From NCBI RefSeq assembly GCF_014642175.1, contig NZ_BMIL01000004.1, positions 290,590-354,589 of the forward strand: a DNA stretch of 64,000 nt, read 5' to 3'. The first letter of the stretch is position 1; every line of letters begins with the position of its first letter. The stretch is from Pedobacter quisquiliarum (lineage in GTDB: Bacteria > Bacteroidota > Bacteroidia > Sphingobacteriales > Sphingobacteriaceae). The notes below the pieces were generated by a model. The model ran no database searches, had not been told where the DNA came from, and saw only the letters and a program-made list of their open reading frames with translations. Below, piece after piece: positions 10,658 to 19,155 of this stretch. Both the position numbers and the translations under genes were made by a program.

Positions 10658-11425
10658 TTATCCTTCGCGCCATGCTTTTCCGGTAAGCGTGATGAACACA
10701 TCTTCCAGATTCGCTTTTTTAACTTCTTTTTTACGTTCAAAACCACTGTTCACCAGGTTGTCGATCAGCTGATCGGGGGTGTCCAGGGCGATGATCTCTC
10801 CGCGTTCCACAAAGGCCACGCGGTCGCAGAGTTGCTCTGCTTCGTCCATGTAGTGGGTGGTAAGCACCACGGTAGTGCCTTGGTTTCTGATGTCGATGAT
10901 TAAGTCCCACAGATTACGACGGGCCTGGGGGTCCAGTCCTGTCGTAGGTTCATCGAGGAAAACTATTTTCGGCGCATTGATCAGCGTTGTTGCAATGGAG
11001 AAGCGCTGCTTTTGTCCGCCGGAAAGTTCCTTGTATTTAGCCTTGGCTTTGTCCTGCAGGTTTACCTTGGCAAGCATGTCCATAGGTTTGGTATCTACGC
11101 CGTATAATCCGGCAAAGAGCTCGATAAGTTCTACAAGATTGAGGTTGGGGTAGTAACCGGCAGCTTGCAGCTGCACACCGATGATCTGTTTGATTGCACC
11201 GGCGTTTTTTTCTACGTCATGGCCATTTACCAGCACTTCACCGGAGGTCTTGTCGCGCAGGGTTTCAATGATCTCCAGGGTAGTGGTCTTCCCGGCCCCA
11301 TTGGGGCCGAGTAAGCCAAATATCTCGTTTTCTAAAACGTCAAATGTAATGCCCTTCAGGGCAGTGAAATCGCCGTACTTCTTAACCAGGTTTTTAACGC
11401 TGATTATCGCCTTAGCGCCGTCCAT
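10658..11425 (-). CDS. ABC transporter ATP-binding protein
   Basis: ATPase subunit of 255 residues partnering the ABC-2 permease that follows. Walker A (GPNGAGKTT), Q-loop region, signature LSGGQKQR, Walker B (IVFLDEPTTGLDP) and switch histidine (LTTHYMDEAEQL) are complete, so it should hydrolyse ATP. The DrrA/CcmA-like type is typical of drug or lipid exporters. Its start lies 2 bp after the carA stop on the same strand, so the transporter is probably read from the carA transcript, an unusual functional pairing. Confidence 0.92.
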   Translation of the reverse strand: MDGAKAIISVKNLVKKYGDFTALKGITFDVLENEIFGLLGPNGAGKTTTLEIIETLRDKTSGEVLVNGHDVEKNAGAIKQIIGVQLQAAGYYPNLNLVELIELFAGLYGVDTKPMDMLAKVNLQDKAKAKYKELSGGQKQRFSIATTLINAPKIVFLDEPTTGLDPQARRNLWDLIIDIRNQGTTVVLTTHYMDEAEQLCDRVAFVERGEIIALDTPDQLIDNLVNSGFERKKEVKKANLEDVFITLTGKAWREG

Positions 11426-11427
11426 GA

Positions 11428-12540
11428 TTACCAGCTAACCTCGCCAGTAATTAATCCTACGAAATCGTCAAACAGGTAACGTGAGTCGTGTGGACCTGGA
11501 GAAGATTCCGGGTGGTACTGCACGGAGAAAGCTTTCTTGCCTTTCACGCGGATACCTTCGATGGATTGGTCGTTCAGGTTAATGTGGGTAATTTCTACTT
11601 TATCAGAGCTCCTTACGTCGTCAGGTACAACCCCAAAGCCGTGGTTCTGTGAAGTGATCTCACATCTTTCAGTGATGATGTTTTTAACCGGGTGATTTAA
11701 TCCACGGTGTCCGGTGAACATCTTCATGGTATTGATGCCGTTTGCCTGTGCCAGTAACTGGTGACCTAAGCAGATCCCGAATAAAGGTTTGTCAGCAGCA
11801 AGGATATCCTTCACCATTTCAATGGCGTAAGGCATTGCCGATGGATCACCAGGGCCGTTAGAGATGAAGTAAGCATCAGCACCCCATGCTTCCATTTCTG
11901 CGAAAGATGTTTTAGCAGGATAAACCTGAACATAAAGATCTCTGTCGTCGAAGTTGCGAAGGGTGTTTTTCTTAATACCAAAATCTACCGCAGCAACTTT
12001 ATATTTTGCATCCGGCGAACCGTAGAAGTAAGGTTTCTCTGTAGATACCTGTGAAGAAAGTTCCAGGCCGTCCATTGCTGGTACTGCGTTTAATCTTTCT
12101 TTCAGTTGGTCAACATCAAGGATCTCTGAGGAGATGATTGCATTCATTACACCTCTGTCTCGGATGTGTTTCACCAAAGCGCGGGTGTCGATATCGGAGA
12201 TACCTACGATGTTTTCATTCTGGAAATAATCCTGGATGGACTCGGAAGCTTCTTTACGGCTGTAGCCAATGTTGAAGTTCTTACAAACAAGTCCGGCAAT
12301 CTTAATGGAATCAGATTCAATTTCCTCTTTGTGAATACCATAGTTACCAATGTGTGCATTGGTGGTCACCATAATCTGTCCGAAATAGGAAGGATCTGTA
12401 AAAATCTCCTGGTAACCGGTCATCCCGGTGTTGAAGCAGATTTCACCTGTTGTGGTTCCTATCTTTCCTGCTGCTTTTCCGTGATATACAGTGCCATCGG
12501 CTAAAAGCAAAATTGCAGGTAACTTGGTGTAGTTAGTCAT
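11428..12540 (-). CDS. carA: Carbamoyl-phosphate synthase small subunit
   Basis: Glutamine amidotransferase subunit, 370 residues, supplying ammonia to CarB for pyrimidine and arginine synthesis. The N-terminal CarA domain begins LLADGTVYHGKAAG; the class I amidotransferase domain has the nucleophile in GICLGHQLLA and the His/Glu pair in QYHPESSPGPHDS. carB is not adjacent in this window. A minus-strand -7 element at 12654-12661 gives a plausible promoter, and the ABC exporter genes follow almost without a gap. Confidence 0.96.
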   Translation of the reverse strand: MTNYTKLPAILLLADGTVYHGKAAGKIGTTTGEICFNTGMTGYQEIFTDPSYFGQIMVTTNAHIGNYGIHKEEIESDSIKIAGLVCKNFNIGYSRKEASESIQDYFQNENIVGISDIDTRALVKHIRDRGVMNAIISSEILDVDQLKERLNAVPAMDGLELSSQVSTEKPYFYGSPDAKYKVAAVDFGIKKNTLRNFDDRDLYVQVYPAKTSFAEMEAWGADAYFISNGPGDPSAMPYAIEMVKDILAADKPLFGICLGHQLLAQANGINTMKMFTGHRGLNHPVKNIITERCEITSQNHGFGVVPDDVRSSDKVEITHINLNDQSIEGIRVKGKKAFSVQYHPESSPGPHDSRYLFDDFVGLITGEVSW

Positions 12541-12653
12541 AATTTATGATCAGAAGTTATGTGGAAAAAAAAGAAAAACGTGGGATTTGCGACAGGATTG
12601 GCGCTTAGTTGGTTTAGAAATATGCAGTGATTTAACCCCTTCATTTTCGACTG

Positions 12654-12690
12654 CAAAGATAGGTTTTATGGCTAATTAAACCTAATTTTG
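12654..12690. promoter_or_regulatory. Divergent promoter elements for carA (-) and panB (+)
   Basis: TATCTTTG on the minus strand (12654-12661) and TAATTTTG on the plus strand (12683-12690) both match TAnnTTTG. They lie about 115 bp before carA and 17 bp before panB. Clear -33 boxes are not seen. Confidence 0.5.
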
Positions 12691-12707
12691 TTGTAAAAAC
12701 AACACAT

Positions 12708-13523
12708 ATGTCTCAGCATAAAGAAGTAAAACGGATAACCACACACATCCTTCAGGAAATGAAAGCACGTGGTGAGAAAATCTCCATGTTAACAGCCTAC
12801 GATTATTCTATGGCAACCATTCTTGATGATGCCGGACTGGACGTTTTACTGGTGGGTGATTCTGCTTCGAATGTAATGGCGGGTCATGAGACCACGCTTC
12901 CGATTACTTTGGATCAGATGATCTACCACGCACAGAGCGTGGTAAGGGGCGCTAACCGCGCTTTCGTGGTTGTGGACTTACCTTTTGGTAGTTACCAGGG
13001 GAATTCTAAAGAGGCCTTGAACTCGGCCATTCGCATCATGAAGGAGTCTGGTGCACATGGCGTAAAGCTTGAGGGCGGTGCCGAAGTGGTGGAATCCATT
13101 CAGCGCATTATCACTGCTGGTATCCCCGTGATGGGCCATCTGGGTCTAACGCCGCAGTCTATCTATAAATTCGGGACTTACACCGTGCGTGCAAAGGATG
13201 AAGCAGAGGCAGACAAGTTGAAAACCGATGCTTTGCTTTTGCAGGAAGCCGGATGTTTTGGCGTGGTGCTGGAAAAAATTCCAGCGAAGCTGGCGAAAGA
13301 AGTTTCTGAAAGCGTACACATCCCGGTGATCGGTATTGGTGCTGGTCCGCATTGCGACGGACAGGTGCTGGTTGTGAACGACATGATTGGATTGACCAAA
13401 GGCTTCCGCCCGCGATTCCTACGCCAGTATCTGAACCTGTACGACGGCATTCTGAATGCTGCACAGGAATACATCAGAGATGTAAAATCAAATGATTTCC
13501 CCAACGATAAAGAACAGTACTAA
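12708..13523 (+). CDS. panB: 3-methyl-2-oxobutanoate hydroxymethyltransferase
   Basis: First committed enzyme of pantothenate synthesis: transfers a hydroxymethyl group from methylene-tetrahydrofolate to 2-oxoisovalerate. The 271-residue TIM-barrel protein shows the family blocks [43 protein letters not shown] and [14 protein letters not shown]. The metal-binding Asp and Glu lie in the DSAS and LEGG motifs. Other pan genes are absent here; the pseudouridine synthase gene follows after 9 bp, suggesting co-transcription. Confidence 0.96.
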   Translation: MSQHKEVKRITTHILQEMKARGEKISMLTAYDYSMATILDDAGLDVLLVGDSASNVMAGHETTLPITLDQMIYHAQSVVRGANRAFVVVDLPFGSYQGNSKEALNSAIRIMKESGAHGVKLEGGAEVVESIQRIITAGIPVMGHLGLTPQSIYKFGTYTVRAKDEAEADKLKTDALLLQEAGCFGVVLEKIPAKLAKEVSESVHIPVIGIGAGPHCDGQVLVVNDMIGLTKGFRPRFLRQYLNLYDGILNAAQEYIRDVKSNDFPNDKEQY

Positions 13524-13532
13524 GAATTAAGC

Positions 13533-14219
13533 ATGCCGGTTACAGATAAAGATGTGCTCTATGAAGACAATCACCTCATCGCAATCAACAAGCGCGCGGG
13601 TGACATTGTCCAGGTAGACGAAACAGGAGATCAGCCCCTGGACGAGAAAGTTAAAGTTTACCTGGCGCATAAATACAATAAGCCTAACAGTGCGTTCCTC
13701 GGTGTAGTGCACCGCCTGGATCGTCCAGTGAGTGGGGTGATCCTCTTCGCCAAGACCAGCAAAGCACTGGAGCGCGTGAATGCCATGTTCAAAAACCGCG
13801 AAGTGAAGAAAACCTACTGGGCGGTGGTGAGGAACAAGCCTGTCAAGCCGTCCGGCACGTTGATCAATTGGCTGGTTAAGAATACACAGAAGAATGTTGT
13901 AACTGCACACCCGAATGAAGTTGTTGGCAGTCAACGCGCCGAACTCAGCTACAGGCTCCTTGCGGAGCTTGGCGGTTATTACCTGCTGGAGGTGGACCCT
14001 TTGACTGGCCGTTCGCACCAGATCCGCGTGCAGCTGGCGACAATGGGCTGTCCTATTGTGGGTGATAACAAGTACGGCTATCCTCGTGGCAGCCGTAAAG
14101 GGAGCATTTGCCTGCATGCCCGCCGATTGCAGTTCCTGCACCCCGTGAAAAAAGAACCCGTGAACATCTTTGCAAAGCTTCCGGTAGACGGGTTCTGGGA
14201 GCGCTTCGAGCAGCACTAA
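13533..14219 (+). CDS. RluA-family RNA pseudouridine synthase
   Basis: Pseudouridine synthase of 228 residues. The catalytic aspartate is D63 in the diagnostic HRLDRPVSG motif, and GRSHQIRVQLA is the second conserved block. There is no N-terminal S4 domain, which fits short RluA/RluC-like members that modify 23S rRNA or tRNA; the exact site cannot be inferred. It is probably co-transcribed with panB. A long open frame on the opposite strand over the whole gene is a shadow. Confidence 0.92.
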   Translation: MPVTDKDVLYEDNHLIAINKRAGDIVQVDETGDQPLDEKVKVYLAHKYNKPNSAFLGVVHRLDRPVSGVILFAKTSKALERVNAMFKNREVKKTYWAVVRNKPVKPSGTLINWLVKNTQKNVVTAHPNEVVGSQRAELSYRLLAELGGYYLLEVDPLTGRSHQIRVQLATMGCPIVGDNKYGYPRGSRKGSICLHARRLQFLHPVKKEPVNIFAKLPVDGFWERFEQH

Positions 14220-14303
14220 AATTGGTAAAGTCTTGAAGAATTGCGTCGTGCTTATAAGCTCTTACTACATCGGGCACTAAACCTATACTTTAGTATAGCT
14301 GGT

Positions 14304-14777
14304 TTACTTGCAATTCGACTGTTCAAGCACTACCTGATCATCAAACTTCAGATCACTTAAAGACTTAAAGCTGGTTTTGCCGTTTTGCTCCTGCACCTCG
14401 GCAAAGCCTTCATGGAGCTTGCCATCTTTCTGCAGGTACGCAACCTGCCGCACGGACTGCAGGCCTTCTGATTGGAAGGTGTAGTCGAGGAGAATGGTGT
14501 CACCTTTCATGATCCCGCTCACCGTCCCCGTATTCCGGTCTTTTTCGTACAGGCTGATGTTTAAAGTCCCACTTACCTGCTCCCCTTTGGTGTGTAAATC
14601 CAGGTAGATGCTGTCGCGATTCTTATAGTGTACATAGCAGGTTCTGGATTCTGCCGCAGCGACAACAGCGGTTTCAGCTGTTATGGTGCTGTCTGCCGCG
14701 CTTTCAGAACCAGAATTGCTGGTGCAAGCAGCAAATGCAGCGGTGGCAAAAGCCATTAAAGGAAAATACTTTTTCAT
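14304..14777 (-). CDS. Putative lipoprotein, function unknown
   Basis: About 157 residues from the ATG at 14777 (MKKYFPLMAFATAAF). That start gives a lipoprotein signal with the cysteine in FAACTSNSG; a start at 14885 would add a non-signal extension and is not preferred. An S/A/T-rich linker follows, then a beta-rich domain (TCYVHYKNRDSIYLDLH, GTLNISLYEKD, GDTILLDYTF). I do not recognise a named family; similar small envelope lipoproteins are common in Sphingobacteriaceae. It stands alone, convergent with the rluA-type gene. Confidence 0.65.
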   Translation of the reverse strand: MKKYFPLMAFATAAFAACTSNSGSESAADSTITAETAVVAAAESRTCYVHYKNRDSIYLDLHTKGEQVSGTLNISLYEKDRNTGTVSGIMKGDTILLDYTFQSEGLQSVRQVAYLQKDGKLHEGFAEVQEQNGKTSFKSLSDLKFDDQVVLEQSNCK

Positions 14778-14885
14778 CTTTCTGTCGTTTAGGCGCTCAA
14801 TGAGGATGAGCAATTTAGTAATCGAAAGTAATTTAAGGTAATTTCCATGTTCAAACACTACATCGGACATCATAATTATTGCCAT

Positions 14886-15151
14886 AGTAAAGCAGGGTAA
14901 GTGAAATTAGGATGGCCTCAGGTCCACAAATCCAATCAAAACCAAACCATCCGCTACGATGATATCCTGAAGGTTTACCTTGCTACTAAAGCAAAAACCA
15001 AAGATCTGCAGGTCGTATCATCAAGTTAGCGCTGCAATTGTTAAACAAAACACGCCTTGAATTTGTCCATATATAGTACAGCAGGTACCCATCTGATGTT
15101 AGCAGCAGCCTGCGCTTCAACATTATAAATTAAACCCATAATTCCAGTATT
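14886..15151. other. Intergenic stretch with a possible gene remnant
   Basis: A frame opened by GTG at 14901 and closed by TAG at 15029 would encode 42 residues with a coding-like stretch (YDDILKVYLATKAKTKDL). No start context or homologue is recognised. It may be the tail of a decayed gene or chance. Confidence 0.2.
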
Positions 15152-15565
15152 ATGAAAAGTAGAACCATATTCACCTTAACTATCTTACTGTCCCTTGTTG
15201 TTTTCATGAGTGCATTTATGCCCATAAAGCAAGAAAGAATCTACAAGAACCTTAAAGTACTGCCTAAAGACATCAGCAAAGAAGACCTTGGAACAGTGAT
15301 GGACGGCTTTAAAACCTCATTGGGCGTGAAGTGCAACTATTGCCATGCACCGAGTGAAACAGAAAAAGGCAAACTGGATTTTGCCAGTGACGCTAAACCT
15401 GAAAAAGGAACCGCCAGAATGATGATGCTCATGACTGCCAAAATCAACAAGAAATACTTCCACATTAAGGATGTCAAAAACCCAAATGCTATTCTTCCGG
15501 TGAGTTGTATCACCTGTCACAACGGAAATGAACGTCCAAAAACACTGGACCCAGCTACACTGTAA
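15152..15565 (+). CDS. Diheme c-type cytochrome (reaction-centre cytochrome-like)
   Basis: Exported protein of 137 residues with an N-terminal signal or anchor (about 5-23, TIFTLTILLSLVVFMSAF) and two haem-attachment motifs, CNYCH at 61-65 and CITCH at 119-123. The motif spacing and the KVLPKDISKEDLGTVMDGF block resemble the short cytochromes related to the photosynthetic reaction-centre cytochrome subunit. In non-phototrophic Bacteroidota these are periplasmic electron carriers of unknown partner. It is monocistronic here. Confidence 0.82.
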   Translation: MKSRTIFTLTILLSLVVFMSAFMPIKQERIYKNLKVLPKDISKEDLGTVMDGFKTSLGVKCNYCHAPSETEKGKLDFASDAKPEKGTARMMMLMTAKINKKYFHIKDVKNPNAILPVSCITCHNGNERPKTLDPATL

Positions 15566-15678
15566 GTTTCAAAATAAATCTTTTCACCGCTAACCGAATA
15601 TAACCGCGAGACATCCGCAGGAACAATTTCTAAAACACTTTCTCATTGGGGGTTGTTCCTAATAAAAAACAAGCGACC

Positions 15679-16002
15679 ATGAAACTAATCAGAGAAAATA
15701 CCAACTTAAAGACAATAGGACTTATCACCGGACTTGCAGCAGGCGCAGTTGTAGCTGCCCTTTTTGCCACTAAAAGTGGATCAGAGTACCGCGAACTAAT
15801 TGCTAAACGCATCAAAGGATTACTTGGCGAGATCGAACCTCAAAAAGCAGTGGAGATCAAAGATCACGTTGTTGAAGATGTAAGATCTCAGGTAATGGAA
15901 GCCGCCAATAAACTTACCGGCGACGCGGAAAATGTAGACCTCACCAAAACAACCCTTAAGCACACAGAGCCTAAATCAAGACAGCTGCCAATAGAATCCT
16001 AA
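15679..16002 (+). CDS. YtxH-like domain protein
   Basis: About 107 residues from the ATG at 15679 (MKLIRENTNLKTIG). The earlier in-frame codon at 15646 would precede it with unlikely residues. A glycine/alanine-rich membrane helix (about 12-30, LITGLAAGAVVAALFA) is followed by TKSGSEYRE, the YtxH signature, then a helical region. YtxH proteins are small stress-linked membrane proteins without a known biochemical activity. Confidence 0.75.
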   Translation: MKLIRENTNLKTIGLITGLAAGAVVAALFATKSGSEYRELIAKRIKGLLGEIEPQKAVEIKDHVVEDVRSQVMEAANKLTGDAENVDLTKTTLKHTEPKSRQLPIES

Positions 16003-16140
16003 GCTAATTTGCTTCTGCAATGCCGAAGGTAATTCTCACCATCCGAAGTCTGCAGCAAACAACATTGCTGCAGAAGGATCCAAAACCTTTACACCTGCAA
16101 CAGTATGCTACGATGTACCGACTAGAACATACGACACATT

Positions 16141-16179
16141 AAAAAAAGTAACAGCCACACCAGCTGTTACTTTTTTTTT
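16141..16179 (+). terminator. Rho-independent terminator downstream of the YtxH gene
   Basis: The stem GTAACAGC/GCTGTTAC (16148-16155 and 16163-16170, extended by A-T pairs) is followed by nine T. It separates the YtxH gene from the glutaminase-like gene. Confidence 0.88.
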
Positions 16180-16252
16180 GGTTGTATTGGCGCCAATATT
16201 TGCTAGATTTAACTTAGTAAAACGTTTAACCAAGTATAAAACCAACCAAATC

Positions 16253-18640
16253 GTGAAAAAAACCGCCTTGTTGCTATTATGCTTCTTTGTGCTTTTTAAA
16301 TCGCAAGCACAGCAGGAAGCCCCCGCTTATCCACTGCTCACCAACAACACTTACTTCAGCGTCTGGTCCTTCACCGACAAGCTTAATGGCTCGCCAACCC
16401 GGCACTGGACCGGAAAAACCCAAGCCCTACAAGGGACCATTAGTGTAGATGGAAAGCTTTTCCGCTTCATGGGACAGGATGTAAAACCTTACCTGCCACT
16501 GGTATCAAGCATTGAAGGTGAAGTGCCGAAATTCCGCTATACGCTTACCGCACCATCTGGAAACTGGATGGATGCCAATTACGATGACTCCAGCTGGAAA
16601 GAAGACGCGGCGCCTTTCGGCGATGATCAAAGCTTCGCGAAAACAGAGTGGCGGAGTGATGAAATCTTCCTGCGGAAGACTTTCGATGTGATCGCGTTAC
16701 CCGCACAGAAAGCCTATCTTAAGATCAACCACGATGATAACATCGTTGTACTGCTCAATGGCAAGGAAATCCTGCGCAAAGAAGGCTGGGTTCACGAGTA
16801 TATCTATGTACCCATTCCGGCAGGTGTGCTCAAAAAAGGCAAAAACCAACTCGCCATTCACGTAAAAAATACCGCCGGTGGCCGCCACATCGATGCCGAT
16901 TTAGTAACCGAGCCGGTGCAAGATGAAAGCATCGCCTATGCGGAACAAACAAACGTACAGGTAGAAGCCACGCGCACCATATATGACTTCCGTGCCGGCA
17001 ATGTGAACCTGAACGTAACCTTCCTTTCGCCATTGCTGCTAAACGATATCCAACTTACAGAGAGGCCAATCAGCTACATCAACTACACCGTGAAAGCCAA
17101 CGATGGCAAGGCACACCAGGTGCGCATAAACTTCACCGCCTCTTCAGACCTTGCCGTAAATACCCCGGGACAAACTGTTACCGCCTGGAAGCAGAACGAA
17201 AAAGGACTTTCCTACCTGAAAGCCGGAACGGTAGAGCAGCCTGTGCTAAAGAAGAAAGGTGATGACATCCGCATCGACTGGGGCTACCTCTATGTGGCCG
17301 TGCCACAGGATTATAAAGCCACGCAGCTGCTGATCAAATCTGGACCCTCGCTAAACCTGAGCACGGAGTTTGAGTTCGCCAGCGTCAACAATACTGCGCA
17401 AAGCAAATACCTCATGGTCGGTTATGATGATTCTAACCCAATCCAATACTTCAACCAGGACCTGAAGCCAATTTGGAAAACCAGTGACAAGGTGACTTTC
17501 GTGGATCAGCTTGCACTGGCTGCCGCACAATTTCCAGACATCATGAAGCGCAGCATCGCATTCGATAAAGACCTCGCAGCGAAAACGCTGAAAGCCGGTG
17601 GCATGGAGTACGCCGAGCTTTGTAAACTCGCTTACCGCCAGAGTATTGCGGCACATAAAATCGTGAAATCACCGGAAGGCGAGCTGCTGTTCATGTCCAA
17701 AGAGAACTTCAGCAACGGCTCCATCAACACGGTAGACATCACTTACCCTTCAGCACCGCAATACCTCATCTATAATCCGGAACTGCTCAAGGGCATGCTC
17801 AACGGCATCTTTTACTACAGTGAAAGTGGGAAATGGAAAAAACCTTTCCCAGCGCATGACCTCGGAACCTACCCACTGGCAAACGGCCAGACTTACGGCG
17901 AAGACATGCCGGTCGAAGAAGCAGGAAACATGCTGATCCTCACCGCGGCAGTGGTCAAAGCCGATGGCGACCTTACTTACGCACGCAAGCACTGGGAAAC
18001 GCTAACCACCTGGGGCAACTACCTGTTGAATGAAGGCTTCGACCCCGCAGAGCAGTTGTGCACGGACGATTTCGCCGGGCATCTGGCACATAATACCAAC
18101 CTTTCCGTGAAAGCCATTGTAGCCTTAGGCGCTTATGCGCAACTGGCGGAAAAGCTGGGCATGAAAGACGTTTCCGCGAAATACAGAGCTGCAGCGCTGG
18201 AGATGGCCGACAAATGGGAGAAGCTGGCCAACAGTGGTGACCATTACGCTTTAGTATTCGACAACAAAAACACCTGGAGCCAGAAGTACAACCTGGTTTG
18301 GGACAAGCTCCTGAAATTAAACCTGTTCCCGAAGGAAGTGTATACCAAGGAAATCGCGTATTACCTAACCCAGCAGAAGACATACGGACTGCCGCTGGAT
18401 AGCCGTAAAACCTACACGAAATCCGACTGGATCCTGTGGACCGCTACGCTGACAGACAACCGCGCCGACTTTCTGAAGTTCGTAAAACCAGTTTACAAGT
18501 ACGCGAAAGAGACACCAAGCCGAGTACCGATGAGCGACTGGTACGAAACCACCGATGGCAAACAGGTGGGTTTCCAGGCCAGAAGTGTGGTTGGTGGCTA
18601 CTTCATTAAGCTCCTGGCAGATCAGTGGAACAATAAATAA
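16253..18640 (+). CDS. Secreted glutaminase-like protein (DUF4964/5127/4965/1793 architecture)
   Basis: Large exported protein of about 795 residues. The GTG at 16253 is chosen because it gives a signal peptide (VKKTALLLLCFFVLFKSQAQ); an earlier TTG at 16178 lies on the T-tract of a terminator. The N-terminal part (NTYFSVWSFTDKLNGSPTRHWTG) starts the family, a galactose-binding-like insert follows (about 130-230), and the C-terminal alpha-helical part has AGNMLILTAAVVKADGD and NLVWDKLLKLNLFP. Fungal GtaA relatives are glutaminases; the bacterial substrate is uncertain and a glycosidase-like role is possible. It is monocistronic. Confidence 0.75.
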   Translation: MKKTALLLLCFFVLFKSQAQQEAPAYPLLTNNTYFSVWSFTDKLNGSPTRHWTGKTQALQGTISVDGKLFRFMGQDVKPYLPLVSSIEGEVPKFRYTLTAPSGNWMDANYDDSSWKEDAAPFGDDQSFAKTEWRSDEIFLRKTFDVIALPAQKAYLKINHDDNIVVLLNGKEILRKEGWVHEYIYVPIPAGVLKKGKNQLAIHVKNTAGGRHIDADLVTEPVQDESIAYAEQTNVQVEATRTIYDFRAGNVNLNVTFLSPLLLNDIQLTERPISYINYTVKANDGKAHQVRINFTASSDLAVNTPGQTVTAWKQNEKGLSYLKAGTVEQPVLKKKGDDIRIDWGYLYVAVPQDYKATQLLIKSGPSLNLSTEFEFASVNNTAQSKYLMVGYDDSNPIQYFNQDLKPIWKTSDKVTFVDQLALAAAQFPDIMKRSIAFDKDLAAKTLKAGGMEYAELCKLAYRQSIAAHKIVKSPEGELLFMSKENFSNGSINTVDITYPSAPQYLIYNPELLKGMLNGIFYYSESGKWKKPFPAHDLGTYPLANGQTYGEDMPVEEAGNMLILTAAVVKADGDLTYARKHWETLTTWGNYLLNEGFDPAEQLCTDDFAGHLAHNTNLSVKAIVALGAYAQLAEKLGMKDVSAKYRAAALEMADKWEKLANSGDHYALVFDNKNTWSQKYNLVWDKLLKLNLFPKEVYTKEIAYYLTQQKTYGLPLDSRKTYTKSDWILWTATLTDNRADFLKFVKPVYKYAKETPSRVPMSDWYETTDGKQVGFQARSVVGGYFIKLLADQWNNK

Positions 18641-18687
18641 TGTATATTTCTTTTTTTACAACTACTTTTGTCGCTTAATAAAAGAAT

Positions 18688-19023
18688 ATGTCTGCAAATA
18701 CTACAAAACCTGTTTACCAGGATTTTATAACATTCTATGAGGAGGCCGTGATGCCATTTAAAACCGCTAATCACGCTGCCATTCGCTTAGATAACAAACT
18801 AAAAGGAAGCACCAAGAGCCACTTCGCGTACTTTATGTATCAGGAGAAAAAATGGAAAGTCGCTTCCGATACGAACATCAGCAAGTTGGATATGGCTTAT
18901 GAAGCCTTTAAAAGCGGAAATGATCCTTTTGTAATTAAACCAACCAGAGATCATAAAGGGGAGACGCTGAACATCAAAGGACAGCCCATCCGCGACACCA
19001 GATTCTACGTGTACTCGGCTTAA
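18688..19023 (+). CDS. Hypothetical protein
   Basis: A soluble 111-residue protein with no signal peptide or membrane segment. It has aromatic- and lysine-rich stretches (YFMYQEKKWKVASD, VIKPTRDHKGETL) but no motif I recognise. It has its own terminator 25 bp downstream and lies 47 bp after the glutaminase-like gene, so it may be read from that transcript. Confidence 0.6.
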   Translation: MSANTTKPVYQDFITFYEEAVMPFKTANHAAIRLDNKLKGSTKSHFAYFMYQEKKWKVASDTNISKLDMAYEAFKSGNDPFVIKPTRDHKGETLNIKGQPIRDTRFYVYSA

Positions 19024-19047
19024 TCGCCAGGGTTACCAAATCAAAAT

Positions 19048-19098
19048 AAAGGATCTACCAGTCGAAAGCATTGACTTTCAGGCGGTAGGTCCTTTTTT
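19048..19098 (+). terminator. Rho-independent terminator
   Basis: The 12-bp stem AAAGGATCTACC/GGTAGGTCCTTT (one G-U pair) with an inner CGAAAG/CTTTC helix is followed by a run of T. Confidence 0.85.
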
Positions 19099-19128
19099 AT
19101 TTCATGGTGCTGAAGTGCTAAAAGAAAC

Positions 19129-19136
19129 TATATTTG
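19129..19136 (+). promoter_or_regulatory. Candidate -7 promoter element of the TonB receptor gene
   Basis: TATATTTG matches TAnnTTTG and ends 19 bp before the ATG at 19156. Confidence 0.5.
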
Positions 19137-19155
19137 CGCCCTCAATCGCAAATTG

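Noticed and set aside
13527..14216. Long minus-strand frame of 229 residues
   Set aside because: It mirrors the pseudouridine synthase gene, which has all catalytic motifs; the opposite frame has none.
14279..14305. Hairpin CTATAC-TTTA-GTATAG between convergent genes
   Set aside because: The stem is short and A+T rich with no T-tract; it may end transcripts weakly, but support is too low to list.
16178..16252. Upstream TTG start for the glutaminase-like gene
   Set aside because: That codon is part of a terminator T-tract; the GTG at 16253 gives a clean signal peptide.
19024..19155. Cobalamin riboswitch before the BtuB-like receptor
   Set aside because: The gap is only about 130 bp and is filled by a terminator and a promoter element; no B12-box-like sequence was seen.
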